DNA from: Hydractinia symbiolongicarpus
Taxonomy: Eukaryota; Cnidaria; Hydrozoa; Anthoathecata; Hydractiniidae
NCBI RefSeq assembly: GCF_029227915.1
Contig: NC_079883.1
Location: 25,732,001 to 25,796,000, forward strand
DNA length: 64,000 bases
Direction of reading: 5' to 3'
Positions 23,801-31,583 of this stretch are shown here, piece by piece. The position numbers and the translations under genes were made by a program. The notes below the pieces were generated by a model. The model saw only the letters and a program-made list of their open reading frames with translations. It was not told where the DNA came from and made no database searches. Position 1 is the stretch's first letter. The number at the start of each line of letters is the position of its first letter.

Positions 23801-25292
23801 TTGCCAATAATGTTTTATAAATTTTCTATGTTTACAGAAAAAGACTATAGAGGGTCACCACAAATTTAGAAAGCCTGAAAAAAGCAAGCATGCATCTTTT
23901 TAGCATAATTTTTTGACTTTAATGAAATAATCCCTCTTAAATACATTGATAAAGTTTGAATGCATGCCCCTTACTTGTTCGAAAATTAATCAAAATTTGC
24001 CAGAGTACTTCAATATCAAGTAATGAAGCATAAATAAATCTAAATATTTTGAAGAACCAAGAAGCTTTTAGAATAATTATAAATTAGAATAATACAAAGA
24101 TTTAAAATAAATAAAATAACAATATAAAGCTCTACAGCATAGGGATTTGGAAATTTGTAGTATCACTGTATTATATTTTTTGGAATATATACATAACAAT
24201 TCTGAACTCCATTGCACATACCTTTAGAAACTCATCAACAAAAAACTCTAACTGCCCTAGCTCAGAGTTCATGTAAAATTGAGCAAGTTGCTCCTCAGTG
24301 AATGGAACAACCTTTTTGCTTTCTACTTCTTCATATAAATTTATAGTGAAAACCTTTTTATGAACAATTTCTGATTGCCTGGTATTTGCAACAACATTAG
24401 AAACATTCTCGTATGTCTTAGCTGTGATGTCTACTTCAGATAATTTGTCTCTTTCAAAAGTTCTACTTCTTAAAGTTGTATCGAATTTTTGAGCTTCAAC
24501 AGGTTCTTTATTTTTCTCAGTTGCCTCAGCATTTGATAGTGACAGCACAGGTGCAGTAGCTGAAACATTATCAGTGTCTCGCATAGAGTCTGAAACAACA
24601 TCCTTGTTGTTTTCCTGTGGCTTAACATGTAATAAACAGTTTTGCTCTGGTAACACACTTGAAGAAGATTCACCTATGGCCACAATATTTATTTCATTGC
24701 TACTAATTAAATCCAACATAGCTGTATTATGGTCACTGTCTTCTTCTTGAGACTTATCAAGATTTGTTTCGTTTTCTATTATACTATTTTCAAAAACATT
24801 GTTAGGTTCGATATCTTTTTTATTTGTTATAACGTCAGACTTTTTGTCATTATCAATTTTATCTTTAGAAGTTATGGTTCTGTCAATAGTAACTTCTGCA
24901 TGTTGTTGCACATTTTCACTTGAATCTAATTCTGCACTCAAATTATCATTTGGTTTTTGATTCAATTCTTCTTGCTCATTAACCTTAGACTTTGTTTCAG
25001 ACTGATTCTCTTCTTTTGAATTTTTGTCTGAAAAATAAACATTGGTTTTTGGTCAAGTATTTTATTTAACAATGCATGCTGTTTGATAAAAAATGACATG
25101 ATAATAACAGTAGCAATCTACTTAAATTGATTAACCCAATTATATTATTTTTTTTGTGCATCATTCAAAAAGTTTACAGTTTTATACCTTTAATGCCATA
25201 TATGTATACTTACCTGGTTTTAGGTAACTAGTAAATTGATCCTTTTCCTTTTTCTTTTTTTTCTTTGGTCTCTCTCGGACAGCTTCTGCCAT
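2487..25292 (-). CDS. EPG5: EPG5 autophagy tether, 32 coding exons, full length
   Basis: EPG5 is a large cytosolic Rab7 effector that tethers autophagosomes to late endosomes or lysosomes and promotes SNARE-driven fusion. I joined exons by GT..AG borders and phase: 25214-25292, 24222-25027, 23564-23656, 22629-22700, 22349-22471, 20899-21019, 20246-20391, 19785-19987, 19260-19356, 18684-18801, 17759-17915, 17140-17331, 16442-16709, 16131-16271, 15637-15798, 15405-15545, 13987-14167, 13528-13696, 11869-12006, 11259-11477, 10853-10958, 10499-10594, 10080-10214, 9073-9239, 8702-8923, 8175-8298, 7442-7586, 6973-7316, 6035-6343, 4711-5748, 3218-4422, 2487-2829. The sum is 7860 bases, 2619 residues; human EPG5 is about 2579. 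Recognisable similarity to vertebrate EPG5 runs from the MAEAV start to the GAIGIGRKS block near the C terminus. Borders are read by eye, so a few could shift by a few bases. No break was found; the gene looks intact. Confidence 0.95.
3218..4422 (-). CDS. EPG5: EPG5 exon 31 (1205 bases)
   Basis: The largest exon (about residues 2105-2505) begins [20 protein letters not shown] and ends with the diagnostic [18 protein letters not shown] block, nearly identical to vertebrate SGILGAIGFGRKSPLS. The donor is GTAAGT in phase 2. This block alone identifies the family. Confidence 0.95.
4711..5748 (-). CDS. EPG5: EPG5 exon 30 (1038 bases)
   Basis: One of two unusually large exons, encoding 346 residues in phase 0 (about 1759-2104). 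The opening [19 protein letters not shown] and [13 protein letters not shown] blocks match the vertebrate family. The stretch is rich in Leu and predicted helices. The acceptor is GTGTAG and the donor GTAAGA. Confidence 0.93.
6035..7316 (-). CDS. EPG5: EPG5 exons 28-29
   Basis: Exons 6973-7316 and 6035-6343 encode residues about 1541-1758. The first carries a short proline run (PAPPPPVVV), where vertebrates also have a Pro-rich linker, then [13 protein letters not shown] and a basic Gly/Lys segment with [10 protein letters not shown]. The second continues with [15 protein letters not shown] and ends KLGK before a GTAATA donor. Confidence 0.9.
7442..9239 (-). CDS. EPG5: EPG5 exons 24-27
   Basis: Exons 9073-9239, 8702-8923, 8175-8298 and 7442-7586 encode residues about 1322-1540. 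The block [20 protein letters not shown] and the following FFLIFLQKP are close to the vertebrate protein, as are LALWLEESR and [13 protein letters not shown]. The exon 26 donor is GTTTGT. Continuity across exon 26/27 (GNK then DLWHDY) matches the vertebrate QQDLWMEY region. Confidence 0.9.
8498..8610. repeat. 21-bp tandem repeat in EPG5 intron 25
   Basis: About five imperfect copies of a 21-bp unit (core GTCAGCTTCGGATTCAAA) lie wholly inside the intron 8299-8701. The unit length is divisible by three, so both strands show repetitive open frames with no coding meaning. Confidence 0.85.
9346..9530. repeat. 42-bp tandem repeat in EPG5 intron 23
   Basis: About 4.4 copies of a 42-bp unit (core CCAGTTGTTAAACCAATCAA) with very few differences between central copies, inside the intron 9240-10079. 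The high identity suggests recent expansion. The minus-strand open frame of 14-residue repeats is a by-product of the unit length. Confidence 0.9.
10080..14167 (-). CDS. EPG5: EPG5 exons 17-23
   Basis: Exons 13987-14167, 13528-13696, 11869-12006, 11259-11477, 10853-10958, 10499-10594 and 10080-10214 encode residues about 974-1321. Family landmarks are [41 protein letters not shown] and [10 protein letters not shown]. The intron between the second and third of these exons carries a 1.1 kb 12-bp minisatellite. The exon 20 donor is GTGTGA; the alternative GTCTAG six bases earlier would break frame. Confidence 0.9.
10407..10436. repeat. (ATTC)n microsatellite in EPG5 intron 22
   Basis: A run of ATTC tetramers following ATTT tetramers, within the intron 10215-10498. 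Confidence 0.8.
12075..13185. repeat. 12-bp minisatellite, about 90 copies, in EPG5 intron 18
   Basis: About 1.1 kb of a 12-bp unit (consensus GTAGATATGAGT) with the main variant GTAGATATAAGT and rarer TTCAGATATGAG units. It fills most of the intron 12007-13527. Because 12 is divisible by three, long open frames appear on both strands (Met/Ile-Ser-Val-Asp repeats on plus, Ile-Ser-Thr-Leu repeats on minus). No start context, splice site or family supports translation. Units decay toward the right end (13060-13185). Confidence 0.95.
14556..14609. repeat. Long hairpin in EPG5 intron 16
   Basis: A near-perfect inverted repeat with arms of about 20 bases (CAGTACAAACAATTAGTATT and its complement) plus further pairing toward a tiny loop. 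It could be a remnant of a palindromic mobile element. No target duplication is evident. Confidence 0.75.
15148..15253 (-). mobile_element. tRNA-like sequence framed by 12-bp inverted repeats
   Basis: A 106-base unit in EPG5 intron 16 starts with CATCACTAACAT and ends with its exact reverse complement. The GC-rich centre, read on the minus strand, carries an A-box-like GTAGTGTAGTGG and a B-box-like GCGGATCGTATCC with tRNA-like spacing. The T-arm is one base short and the anticodon arm is poor, so it is not a functional tRNA gene by eye. It may be a short SINE or a tRNA pseudogene captured by a small inverted-repeat element. Confidence 0.55.
15405..17915 (-). CDS. EPG5: EPG5 exons 11-16
   Basis: Exons 17759-17915, 17140-17331, 16442-16709, 16131-16271, 15637-15798 and 15405-15545 encode residues about 620-973. 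Family blocks visible include [22 protein letters not shown], the [12 protein letters not shown] stretch, [18 protein letters not shown] and ILLVEAYG. All are all-helical, with no catalytic motif, as expected for a tether or scaffold. The donor of exon 13 is GTTGGT, a weak but legal site. Confidence 0.9.
18684..19356 (-). CDS. EPG5: EPG5 exons 9-10 (paired LC3-interacting motif region)
   Basis: Exons 19260-19356 and 18684-18801 encode residues about 548-619. They contain two Trp-centred motifs, SWILMDED (W571) and GWCLMHEN (W588), in an acidic context. They align with the two adjacent LC3/GABARAP-interacting motifs of human EPG5 (WTLV and WILL). Here the +3 hydrophobic position is Met in both, unlike the usual Leu/Ile/Val. 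Otherwise the block, including the following [11 protein letters not shown], is well conserved. Confidence 0.88.
19785..23656 (-). CDS. EPG5: EPG5 exons 3-8 (helical N-terminal segment)
   Basis: Six exons (23564-23656, 22629-22700, 22349-22471, 20899-21019, 20246-20391, 19785-19987) encode residues about 296-548. They include a heptad-rich region likely to be coiled coil, and the CISVLFIF and [10 protein letters not shown] blocks shared with vertebrate EPG5. Phases run 0,0,0,0,1,0 and end in phase 2, all compatible. The intervening introns hold repeats described separately. Confidence 0.88.
21435..22171. mobile_element. Terminal-inverted-repeat element (MITE-like) in EPG5 intron 5
   Basis: The left end begins GACTTAGTTTCCATTA and the right end is its reverse complement. 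Similarity continues for about 45-50 bases, including GATTTA and AGCGTC blocks. Inside are further copies of TTTCCATTAG and several CTATCCGA motifs in both orientations. No transposase frame is present, so it is non-autonomous. I could not define a clear target duplication. Confidence 0.65.
22804..22822. repeat. Poly(C) run in EPG5 intron 3
   Basis: An uninterrupted run of about 18 C followed by a short CA run, striking in AT-rich surroundings and prone to length errors. Confidence 0.85.
22971..23021. repeat. 51-bp hairpin beside a 53-bp tandem array
   Basis: The arms ATGATTAAAT..CTGTTTGTGAA and the complement meet almost without a loop. It immediately precedes the 53-bp repeat array, which suggests both belong to one mobile unit. 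Confidence 0.7.
23030..23341. repeat. 53-bp tandem repeat in EPG5 intron 3
   Basis: Six copies with period 52-54 (cores at about 23047, 23100, 23152, 23206, 23258 and 23311), each with AGATCGCATTTTAAAAG and an AAAAGCGGCGATAGAAATG segment. A single inverted copy recurs at 58677-58725. Confidence 0.85.
24222..25027 (-). CDS. EPG5: EPG5 exon 2 (disordered acidic N-terminal region)
   Basis: This 806-base exon encodes a Ser/Asp/Glu/Lys-rich, probably disordered stretch (residues about 27-295) typical of the variable N terminus of the family. It ends with the conserved VPFTEEQL block that in vertebrates opens the structured part. The acceptor is TTTTTCAG and the donor GTATGT. Reading beyond the donor gives an unrelated tail to a stop, which I leave out. 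Confidence 0.9.
25214..25292 (-). CDS. EPG5: EPG5 exon 1 (start codon, basic N terminus)
   Basis: The ATG at 25292 begins MAEAVRERP followed by a lysine-rich run, as in vertebrate EPG5, which also starts MAEAV and is basic. The exon ends at a GTAAGT donor in phase 1. Twelve bases upstream of the ATG lies a TTTTTTAG acceptor (exon side at 25304), so the 5' leader is itself spliced and the promoter must lie further upstream. Confidence 0.88.
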
Positions 25293-25495
25293 ATCTAATT
25301 TACTCTAAAAAAGTGTATAATATGAAATATAAATTTGCCTTTCTTTAGATAAAGAAAAAAATATTTTTTATTTTTGAAGTTCCTTTTATAAGTTAATTTT
25401 TAACGAAGGTTAAAGATAGTGTTCAAGTGGAAAGAGAAATACCACAGAATAAAATAAAATGACAACAACAATTTTAAAAATATTTATCAAAAGCT

Positions 25496-25518
25496 TTTCG
25501 GTAAAAAACCATCATCAG
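25496..25518 (-). other. Hammerhead-ribozyme-like core motif
   Basis: Minus strand: CTGATGA, then T, a 3-bp stem GGT/ACC with a five-T loop, then GAAA. It is preceded by the 14-base palindrome AGTGCTATAGCACT. CTGATGA and GAAA are the two conserved strands of the hammerhead core. Stem III and a cleavage triplet are not convincing, so activity is doubtful. A related motif is at 61464-61490. Confidence 0.3.
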
Positions 25519-25559
25519 TGCTATAGCACTGTAGTATATGTTGCCATAGCCCTGTTACC

Positions 25560-26085
25560 ATAGCCCTGGCTTAACCCAATGAGAGGGAAATTAAAGGAGA
25601 TGACACACTTTGTGGGTTGCTGGATGTTGCAGCAGGGAGTTGTCTGGTTAAGCACAGACTGTGTGATTAAAAATAAGCATTAAAAACTACCCTAGGACTG
25701 CCCATCTGAGATAGATATGTATATTTCACTTAGCTGGCTACATAAATATTAAGGGATATACCCTGTTTATTATATTCAGGGCCATGGTGAGGCCTAGAGC
25801 CATGCAAAATATGCACATCCTATCTGCTTTATCTATTTAGCTTGCTAGCTAGCCATAGCTAACTACAATTTAGTTTAAAAAAAATTAGTATCAGCAATGC
25901 AAAAAACACCTTTAGCTATGACTTAAATTTTTTAAATCTAGACTTTTATAGCTATTCATGACCACATGATATTCTGGACCCCTTCTGTCCGCATTCTTGC
26001 ATCCTCGAATTTTGGGAAGCACTTCATGGAAGGATCCATATAGTCTGTGAATATGTCGTATACTTGAACCTCTAACACAACCTCA
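25560..26085. other. EPG5 upstream region, no gene seen
   Basis: AT-rich sequence between the ribozyme-like motif and the candidate 5' exon. Possible promoter or first-intron sequence; nothing else recognisable. Confidence 0.35.
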
Positions 26086-26086
26086 C

Positions 26087-26165
26087 CTTTACCCGACATT
26101 GTCGTATTCCTTCCCTCACGACAGCTCAACTGCATCCGACACGCGACGTTAAACAATTTATCAAC
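26087..26165 (-). promoter_or_regulatory. Candidate EPG5 5' noncoding exon / start region
   Basis: On the minus strand a GC-richer patch ends in AAAG followed by a GTGAGG donor at 26086. It is the best donor between the EPG5 leader acceptor at 25304 and the 30-bp array. Joined to that acceptor it would give a five-codon upstream ORF beginning at an ATG (ATGTCGGGTAAAG) and ending in TAA before the EPG5 start. This is inference from splice signals only. Confidence 0.28.
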
Positions 26166-26199
26166 GTCGTGATGTTGTTAATACATACTACTGCCTAAT

Positions 26200-28335
26200 G
26201 TAATATCTTTGTAATATACAGTAATGCACTGTAGTACTTAGTAATATGCCGTATTGTATACTGTAGTACTTAGTAATATGCCGTATTACTTTGTAGTATC
26301 CAGTAATACACTGTAATACCTTGTAGTATTCAGTAATACACTGTAATACCTTGTAGTATTCAGTAATACACTGTAATACTTTGTAGTATTCAGTAATACA
26401 CTGTAATACCTTGTAGTATTCGGTAATATACTGTAATACCTTGTAGTACACTGTAATACCTTGTAATATTCGGTAGTATACTGTAATACCTTGTAGTATT
26501 TAGTAATACACTGTAATACCTTGTAGTATTCAGTAATACACTGTAATACCTTGTAATATTCGGTAGTATACTGTAATACCTTGTAGTATTTAGTAATACA
26601 CTGTAATACCTTGTAGTATTCAGTAATACACTGTAATACCTTGTAGTATTCAGTAATACACTGTAATACCTTGTAGTATTCAGTAATACACTGTAATACC
26701 TTGTAGTATTCGGTAATATACTGTAATATCCTGTAGTATTCAGTAATACACTGTAATACTTTGTAGTATTCAGTAATACACTGTAATACCTTGTAGTATT
26801 CAGTAATACACTGTAATACCTTGTAGTATTCAGTAATACACTGTAATACCTTGTAGTATTCGGTAATATACTGTAATACCTTGTAGTACACTGTAATACC
26901 TTGTAATATGCGGTAGTATACTGTAATACCTTGTAGTATTTAGTAATACACTGTAATACCTTGTAGTATTCAGTAATACACTGTAATACTTTGTAGTATT
27001 CAGTAATACACTGTAATACTTTGTAGTATTCAGTAATACACTGTAATACCTTGTAGTATTCGGTAATACACTGTAATACCTTGTAGTACTCAGTAATACA
27101 CTGTAATACCTTGTAGTATTCAGTAATACACTGTAATACCTTGTAGTATTCGGTAATATACTGTTATACCTTGTAGTACACTGTAATACCTTGTAATATT
27201 CGGTAGTATACTGTAATACCTTGTAGTATTCGGTAATACACTGTAATACCTTGTAGTACTCAGAAATACACTGTAATACCTTGTAGTATTCAGTAATACA
27301 CTGTAATACCTTGTAGTATTCAGTAATACACTGTAATACCTTGTAGTATTCGGTAATATACTGTAATACCTTGTAGTACACTGTAATACCTTGTAATATT
27401 CGGTAGTATACTGTAATACCTTGTAGTATTTAGTAATACACTGTAATACCTTGTAGTATTCAGTAATACACTGTAATACCTTGTAATATTCGGTAGTATA
27501 CTGTAATACCTTGTAGTATTTAGTAATACACTGTAATACCTTGTAGTATTCAGTAATACACTGTAATACCTTGTAGTATTCAGTAATACACTGTAATACC
27601 TTGTAGTATTCGGTAATATACTGTAATATCCTGTAGTATTCAGTAATACACTGTAATACTTTGTAGTATTCAGTAATACACTGTAATACCTTGTAGTATT
27701 CAGTAATACACTGTAATACCTTGTAGTATTCAGTAATACACTGTAATACTTTGTAGTATTCAGTAATACACTGTAGTACTTAGTAATATACTGTAATATT
27801 TTGTAGTATTTAGTAATACACTGTAATACTTAGTAATATACTGTAATACCTTGTAGTATTCGGTAATACACTGTAATACTTTGTAGTATTCAGTAATACA
27901 CTGTAATACCTTGTAGTATTCGGTAATACACTGTAATACCTTGTAGTACACTGTAATACCTTGTAATATTCGGTAGTATACTGTAATACCTTGTAGTATT
28001 CAGTAATACACTGTAATACTTTGTAGTATTCAGTAATACACTGTAGTACTTAGTAATATACTGTAATATTTTGTAGTATTTAGTAATACACTGTAATACT
28101 TAGTAATATACTGTAATACCTTGTAGTATTCGGTAATACACTGTAATACTTTGTAGTATTCAGTAATACACTGTAGTACTTAGTAATATACTGTAATATT
28201 TTGTAGTATTCAGTAATACACTGTAATACCTTGTAGTATTCGGTAATACACTGTAGTAGTTGTAACATCTAACTGTAATATTTTGTAGTATTTGGTAATA
28301 CACTGTAATACTTAGTAATATACTGTAATACATGT
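26200..28335. repeat. 30-bp minisatellite, about 70 copies, with higher-order structure
   Basis: A 2.1 kb array of a 30-bp unit (CTGTAATACC, then TTGTAGTATT, then CAGTAATACA) with variant units: CGGTAATATA, TAGTAATACA, and a marker TTGTAATATT CGGTAGTATA. Variant order repeats at long range. The block at 26461 recurs at 27391 (offset 930), the rare CTGTAATATC CTGTAGTATT unit at 26721 recurs at 27621 (offset 900), and the block at 27751 recurs at 28021 (offset 270). Open frames on the minus strand are by-products. Confidence 0.95.
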
Positions 28336-28412
28336 AATAGATCTTTGACGGTTGCGCAAAGCATTCTGGGTATTTTTTCTTCCCAGCGTTCACATATCAC
28401 ATGGAACGTTGG

Positions 28413-28447
28413 CTGCAGATACAGATATAGATACAGATACAGATAAT
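28413..28447. repeat. (GATACA)n short repeat
   Basis: Five or six copies of a hexamer (CAGATA) with one variant, next to a GCATTCTGGG-containing patch at about 28362. Confidence 0.7.
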
Positions 28448-28519
28448 CTTTTCTGGGAATGACAGTTTACAAAAATTGAACTGAATAAATACAAGGAAGT
28501 ATTAACAAACTATCACAAC

Positions 28520-28740
28520 CAGCAGGGGCCCTGTCAAAACAGCCCGAAGGCCAGTTAAAAGATGCGAGTAGGACCCTATGCAAAAAAATTTGTACAAACT
28601 TCAATACTGCAAGAGCTCTGATTGCTCATGAGCAAAAAGTAAAAGTAAAAGCCACTGCTGAATATACAATTTGCTTCTGCGTAACATGCGAAAAGACATT
28701 TGAATCAGACGATGCGCTGACTTGGAATGTTTGGAAGGGT
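28520..28740 (+). CDS. Candidate internal exon or exon remnant, unknown
   Basis: An open frame of about 70 codons with coding-like composition ends at a good GTAAGT donor (after GTTTGGAAGG). It contains CKKICTNF, ARALIAHEQ and a CFCVTCEKTF patch reminiscent of a Cys-pair metal-binding motif. Acceptors CCAG and CAG occur at about 28518-28522. I recognise no family and found no partner exon. A second overlapping frame upstream suggests it may be a decayed element. Confidence 0.25.
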
Positions 28741-29189
28741 AAGTCGGTTTAAAATAAATGAAACAAATACCCTTATTTGGTTGGTTCGTTTCTTATATAA
28801 TTTCGAATGTTTTTTTTTCCTTCGAAATTCGAACTGTATATTCTAATTTAAGTAGTTGTGGAGGAAAATTTGTCATTGGTATTCTATCATGTGCAAAATT
28901 TGATTATTGCTTTAAGACGAGAATAGAATCCAGGTAATAAAATGGCTACTGACTGGTTTTGATCCTGCCCTGTACAATACAAAGCCATTTGTCAGACCTT
29001 GGAGCATGTGCTATAACTTTGACCTCCAGGAGGAGAAAATCCCTCTGACAACTACAACAAAAAAGCTTAAAAAATGTTCCTTTAAAACAAAACTTTGGCT
29101 GCGAGAAAGAGTAAAGCTAAGTCTGTAACCTTAAATTTTGTTAAAGTTGGATTTAAAAGCAATCCAGTGCAATTTCCTAGAGACAAAAT

Positions 29190-29520
29190 TAGGGGCCTTC
29201 AAAAAATTTTTTGGTCCCCGTTAGCGGGATATCGCCGCTAAGATTTGGACCCCCTCCCCCTCTTTTAGCAGATTTCTGTCCGTGAAATACATACATTTGG
29301 ATAAATCTTAGAAGGCTCAGGGGCGTGTTTTGTAGATAAAAGTTATCGGAATTGATGACATGAGACATTATGCTCGCGAACGAAGAATTTACAGGCCACA
29401 AACAAATTTTTGAAATTTCTCAATCGTTCGCAGATTCTTTTTTCAAACTTGAAACCCCCTCCCTCCCTTAGCGCCAATATCCCGCTAACAGGGCCCCAAA
29501 AAATTTTTGAAGGCCCCCTA
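29190..29520. mobile_element. Short inverted-repeat element (MITE-like), 331 bp
   Basis: The ends are TAGGGGCCTTCAAAAAATTT and, on the other strand, TAGGGGGCCTTCAAAAATTT. Similarity extends through GTTAGCGGGATAT and CGCTAAG for about 52 bases per side. There is no coding capacity. The GC-rich ends contrast with AT-rich flanks. The target duplication is not clear. Confidence 0.8.
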
Positions 29521-29539
29521 GGGCTTAATTAGGAAACTC

Positions 29540-30236
29540 TGATTGTATTTCGGCCACAAGAACACAAATATTGCCCTCAACTGTTACTGACACAACTTCA
29601 GCTGCCATTCTCCTTTTGTGTTTTGCTGTAATGGCAATGTTGATGCTTTGCGCACTTTTTTCCCTTTATTCCGCCTACCCATCCTGTGCCCAAAAGGGAC
29701 GTGGAAATAATTAAGAAGTGCTAGTATGTTAACTTTGACCTGCTTCTTCTCCTATGCTTAATGCTCTTTTAGCCTTGTGTATTTCAATGGATGATATAGG
29801 TGAGTATGACCTGAATGTAAAAACAGTGGCAGTGGTCACAATGTCTCCCTTATAAGAATGACCACAAATAAGTCACACATAAAGGGTTAAGTCCTGGTGT
29901 GTTGTCTTTTTTCTGCATCTTTGCAAGGAAATGATTACATACGACACTTTGTAACTTAGTTTGCCAATCAATATAAGTTTTTTTGCTGTCTACACATTTG
30001 ACCAACTCCATTGCTTGCACATGGCTAGTGATCCAGTACGTTGGTTGGATGCATAGATGACCTTTTACAGTACATGCATAGTGCCTCATTGCTTCCTTCA
30101 ACATCATCCTCGCAATCCCTCTTCATCTCGCGTCCAGGACCATGACCTGTTTTTTTTTCGTTTCGAGAAAGGGCATTTTGCTTTCACCTCTCCAAACCGG
30201 TTGAACAAAGGTTTGTAAATTAGTTAAAGTGGGATG
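29540..30236. other. Intergenic, short coding-like fragment only
   Basis: A minus-strand frame beginning MAAEVVSVTVEGNICVL (from about 29613 down to the end of the inverted-repeat element) is too short to place. The rest shows nothing recognisable. Confidence 0.25.
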
Positions 30237-30868
30237 TAATAACTAAAACAGGTAACTACCAGTCTCCACAGAACCAGCAGTCCCTGTAGAACGACCAGAA
30301 AACCAACAGCGAACCAGCAGTATCATCACAGAACCACCAATGAATAAATAATTCCAATATTAAACTCCCACGCCAAAGTGAGCGCAACGAAGCTAATTAA
30401 ATACATTACAGTCGAAGACCCTACTTTCCACTGGCTATTTCGTGTCCCTCCTACACGAACTAACGGTCCTCGTGCAGGTGAATTTTAAAAATGACTCTCA
30501 AAGTGTTATAAACTTCATTCTACGTAAAAAAAATAATCACAATACAAAAAGTCGATCTTTTGTTATTCATTCCATAAAAATTCATGATTTGAATCAGCAA
30601 GAAAAGTGTTGTTTTGCTGGAGGTAACATATGTATTTTAGACCCTCGTTAAAAAAAGATGGTCGTCGTATTACCAAGTTCTATGTTCTAGCTATTGTTGT
30701 TATCATGGTAATCATTAGCATTCCTGATTGAAATTACTGAAAAAGATTGAAATGTTGGTTTGTTATTTATTGCGTTAAAGAGTAAATTGCAAGGAAACAG
30801 AATGAGTCTTGATTTTTTAATCCCAGAACGGTATAATTTGGATAATATTTCACTAATATAGTGTATAC

Positions 30869-30945
30869 TGTGAATAGATCTGTATTCTTTATTATGGCAT
30901 AAAGCCGTACATCTAAACCTAAAAGATATAATGAACATAATGACA
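30869..30945 (-). repeat. copia 3' LTR (77 bp)
   Basis: Direct repeat partner of 36447-36523, with TG..CA ends. The TATAC target copy abuts it on the left. The internal side is a short purine-rich stretch on the minus strand (GTGGCAAGAT) that may be the polypurine tract. Confidence 0.85.
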
Positions 30946-31100
30946 ATCTTGCCACTACATTCTCTCTCAATAAAACAAAATCATAAAGTATGTTCAAGAA
31001 AAGAAACTGCAAGACGCAGGAACACAATGTAAGAATGCTTTTAAAGTGTCATTTGGCATACTGTTATATTTGTTCTAATTAACCAAAACTTAACGGTATT

Positions 31101-31583
31101 TCAACTGTTCTCTACCGGATAGTATACGTAGCAGGTTTTCAGCTGAAGCAGTGCCTTCGTAAGACAGTCAGCAATCTGATCACTTGATTTCGTAAGAATG
31201 AGTTCCCCCATTTCTCCTTTTTCGACCATCTCACGAAGTGCACAAATATCAATATACAATCGTTTATCTTCTATGACGTTGGTATTTTTGACTGCTTCCG
31301 CAAGTGATTTATTTTCTGATATACAGATAATTGGTATATCAACTGAAAAAATCTCTTTAATTAGGGATCTGATCAACATGGCATGTTCCGCACCTTCTAA
31401 GAGAGCCATGGTTTCCGCACCCATGGCGCTTTTAACAACCCATTTTAACTTGTGAGATCTCCAAATATGTGGCGGAATTTTGCTTTCACCATGCAGTAGC
31501 AGAACAAATCCACCTTGTGAGCCGCCATTAATTAAATTTCCATGTGATGCATCACTGAAAAGTATGAGTGTTTGAAATAACAA
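31101..31583 (-). pseudogene. copia RNase H
   Basis: Reads FSDASHGN, then KSAMGAETMAL, as in copia RNase H. Where copia usually has a DNKS-type motif it reads SENKSL. It ends at 31101, about 155 bases before the 3' LTR. Confidence 0.8.

Noticed and set aside
24171-24221. C-terminal extension of the large N-terminal EPG5 frame past residue 295
   Set aside because: A GTATGT donor at 24216-24221 ends the exon, and the next exon continues the family alignment; the readthrough tail has no similarity.
26200-28335. CRISPR-like repeat/spacer structure
   Set aside because: The 30-bp units follow one another directly; apparent spacers are only variant units.
26188-28393. Tyr/Leu/Gln-rich repeat proteins on the minus strand
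   Set aside because: By-products of the 30-bp array. Reading frames change whenever a 20-bp or variant unit occurs, and no splice or start signals support them.
30687-31027. Minus-strand frames across the copia 3' LTR
   Set aside because: They cross the LTR boundary and the target duplication, so they cannot be element genes; chance frames.
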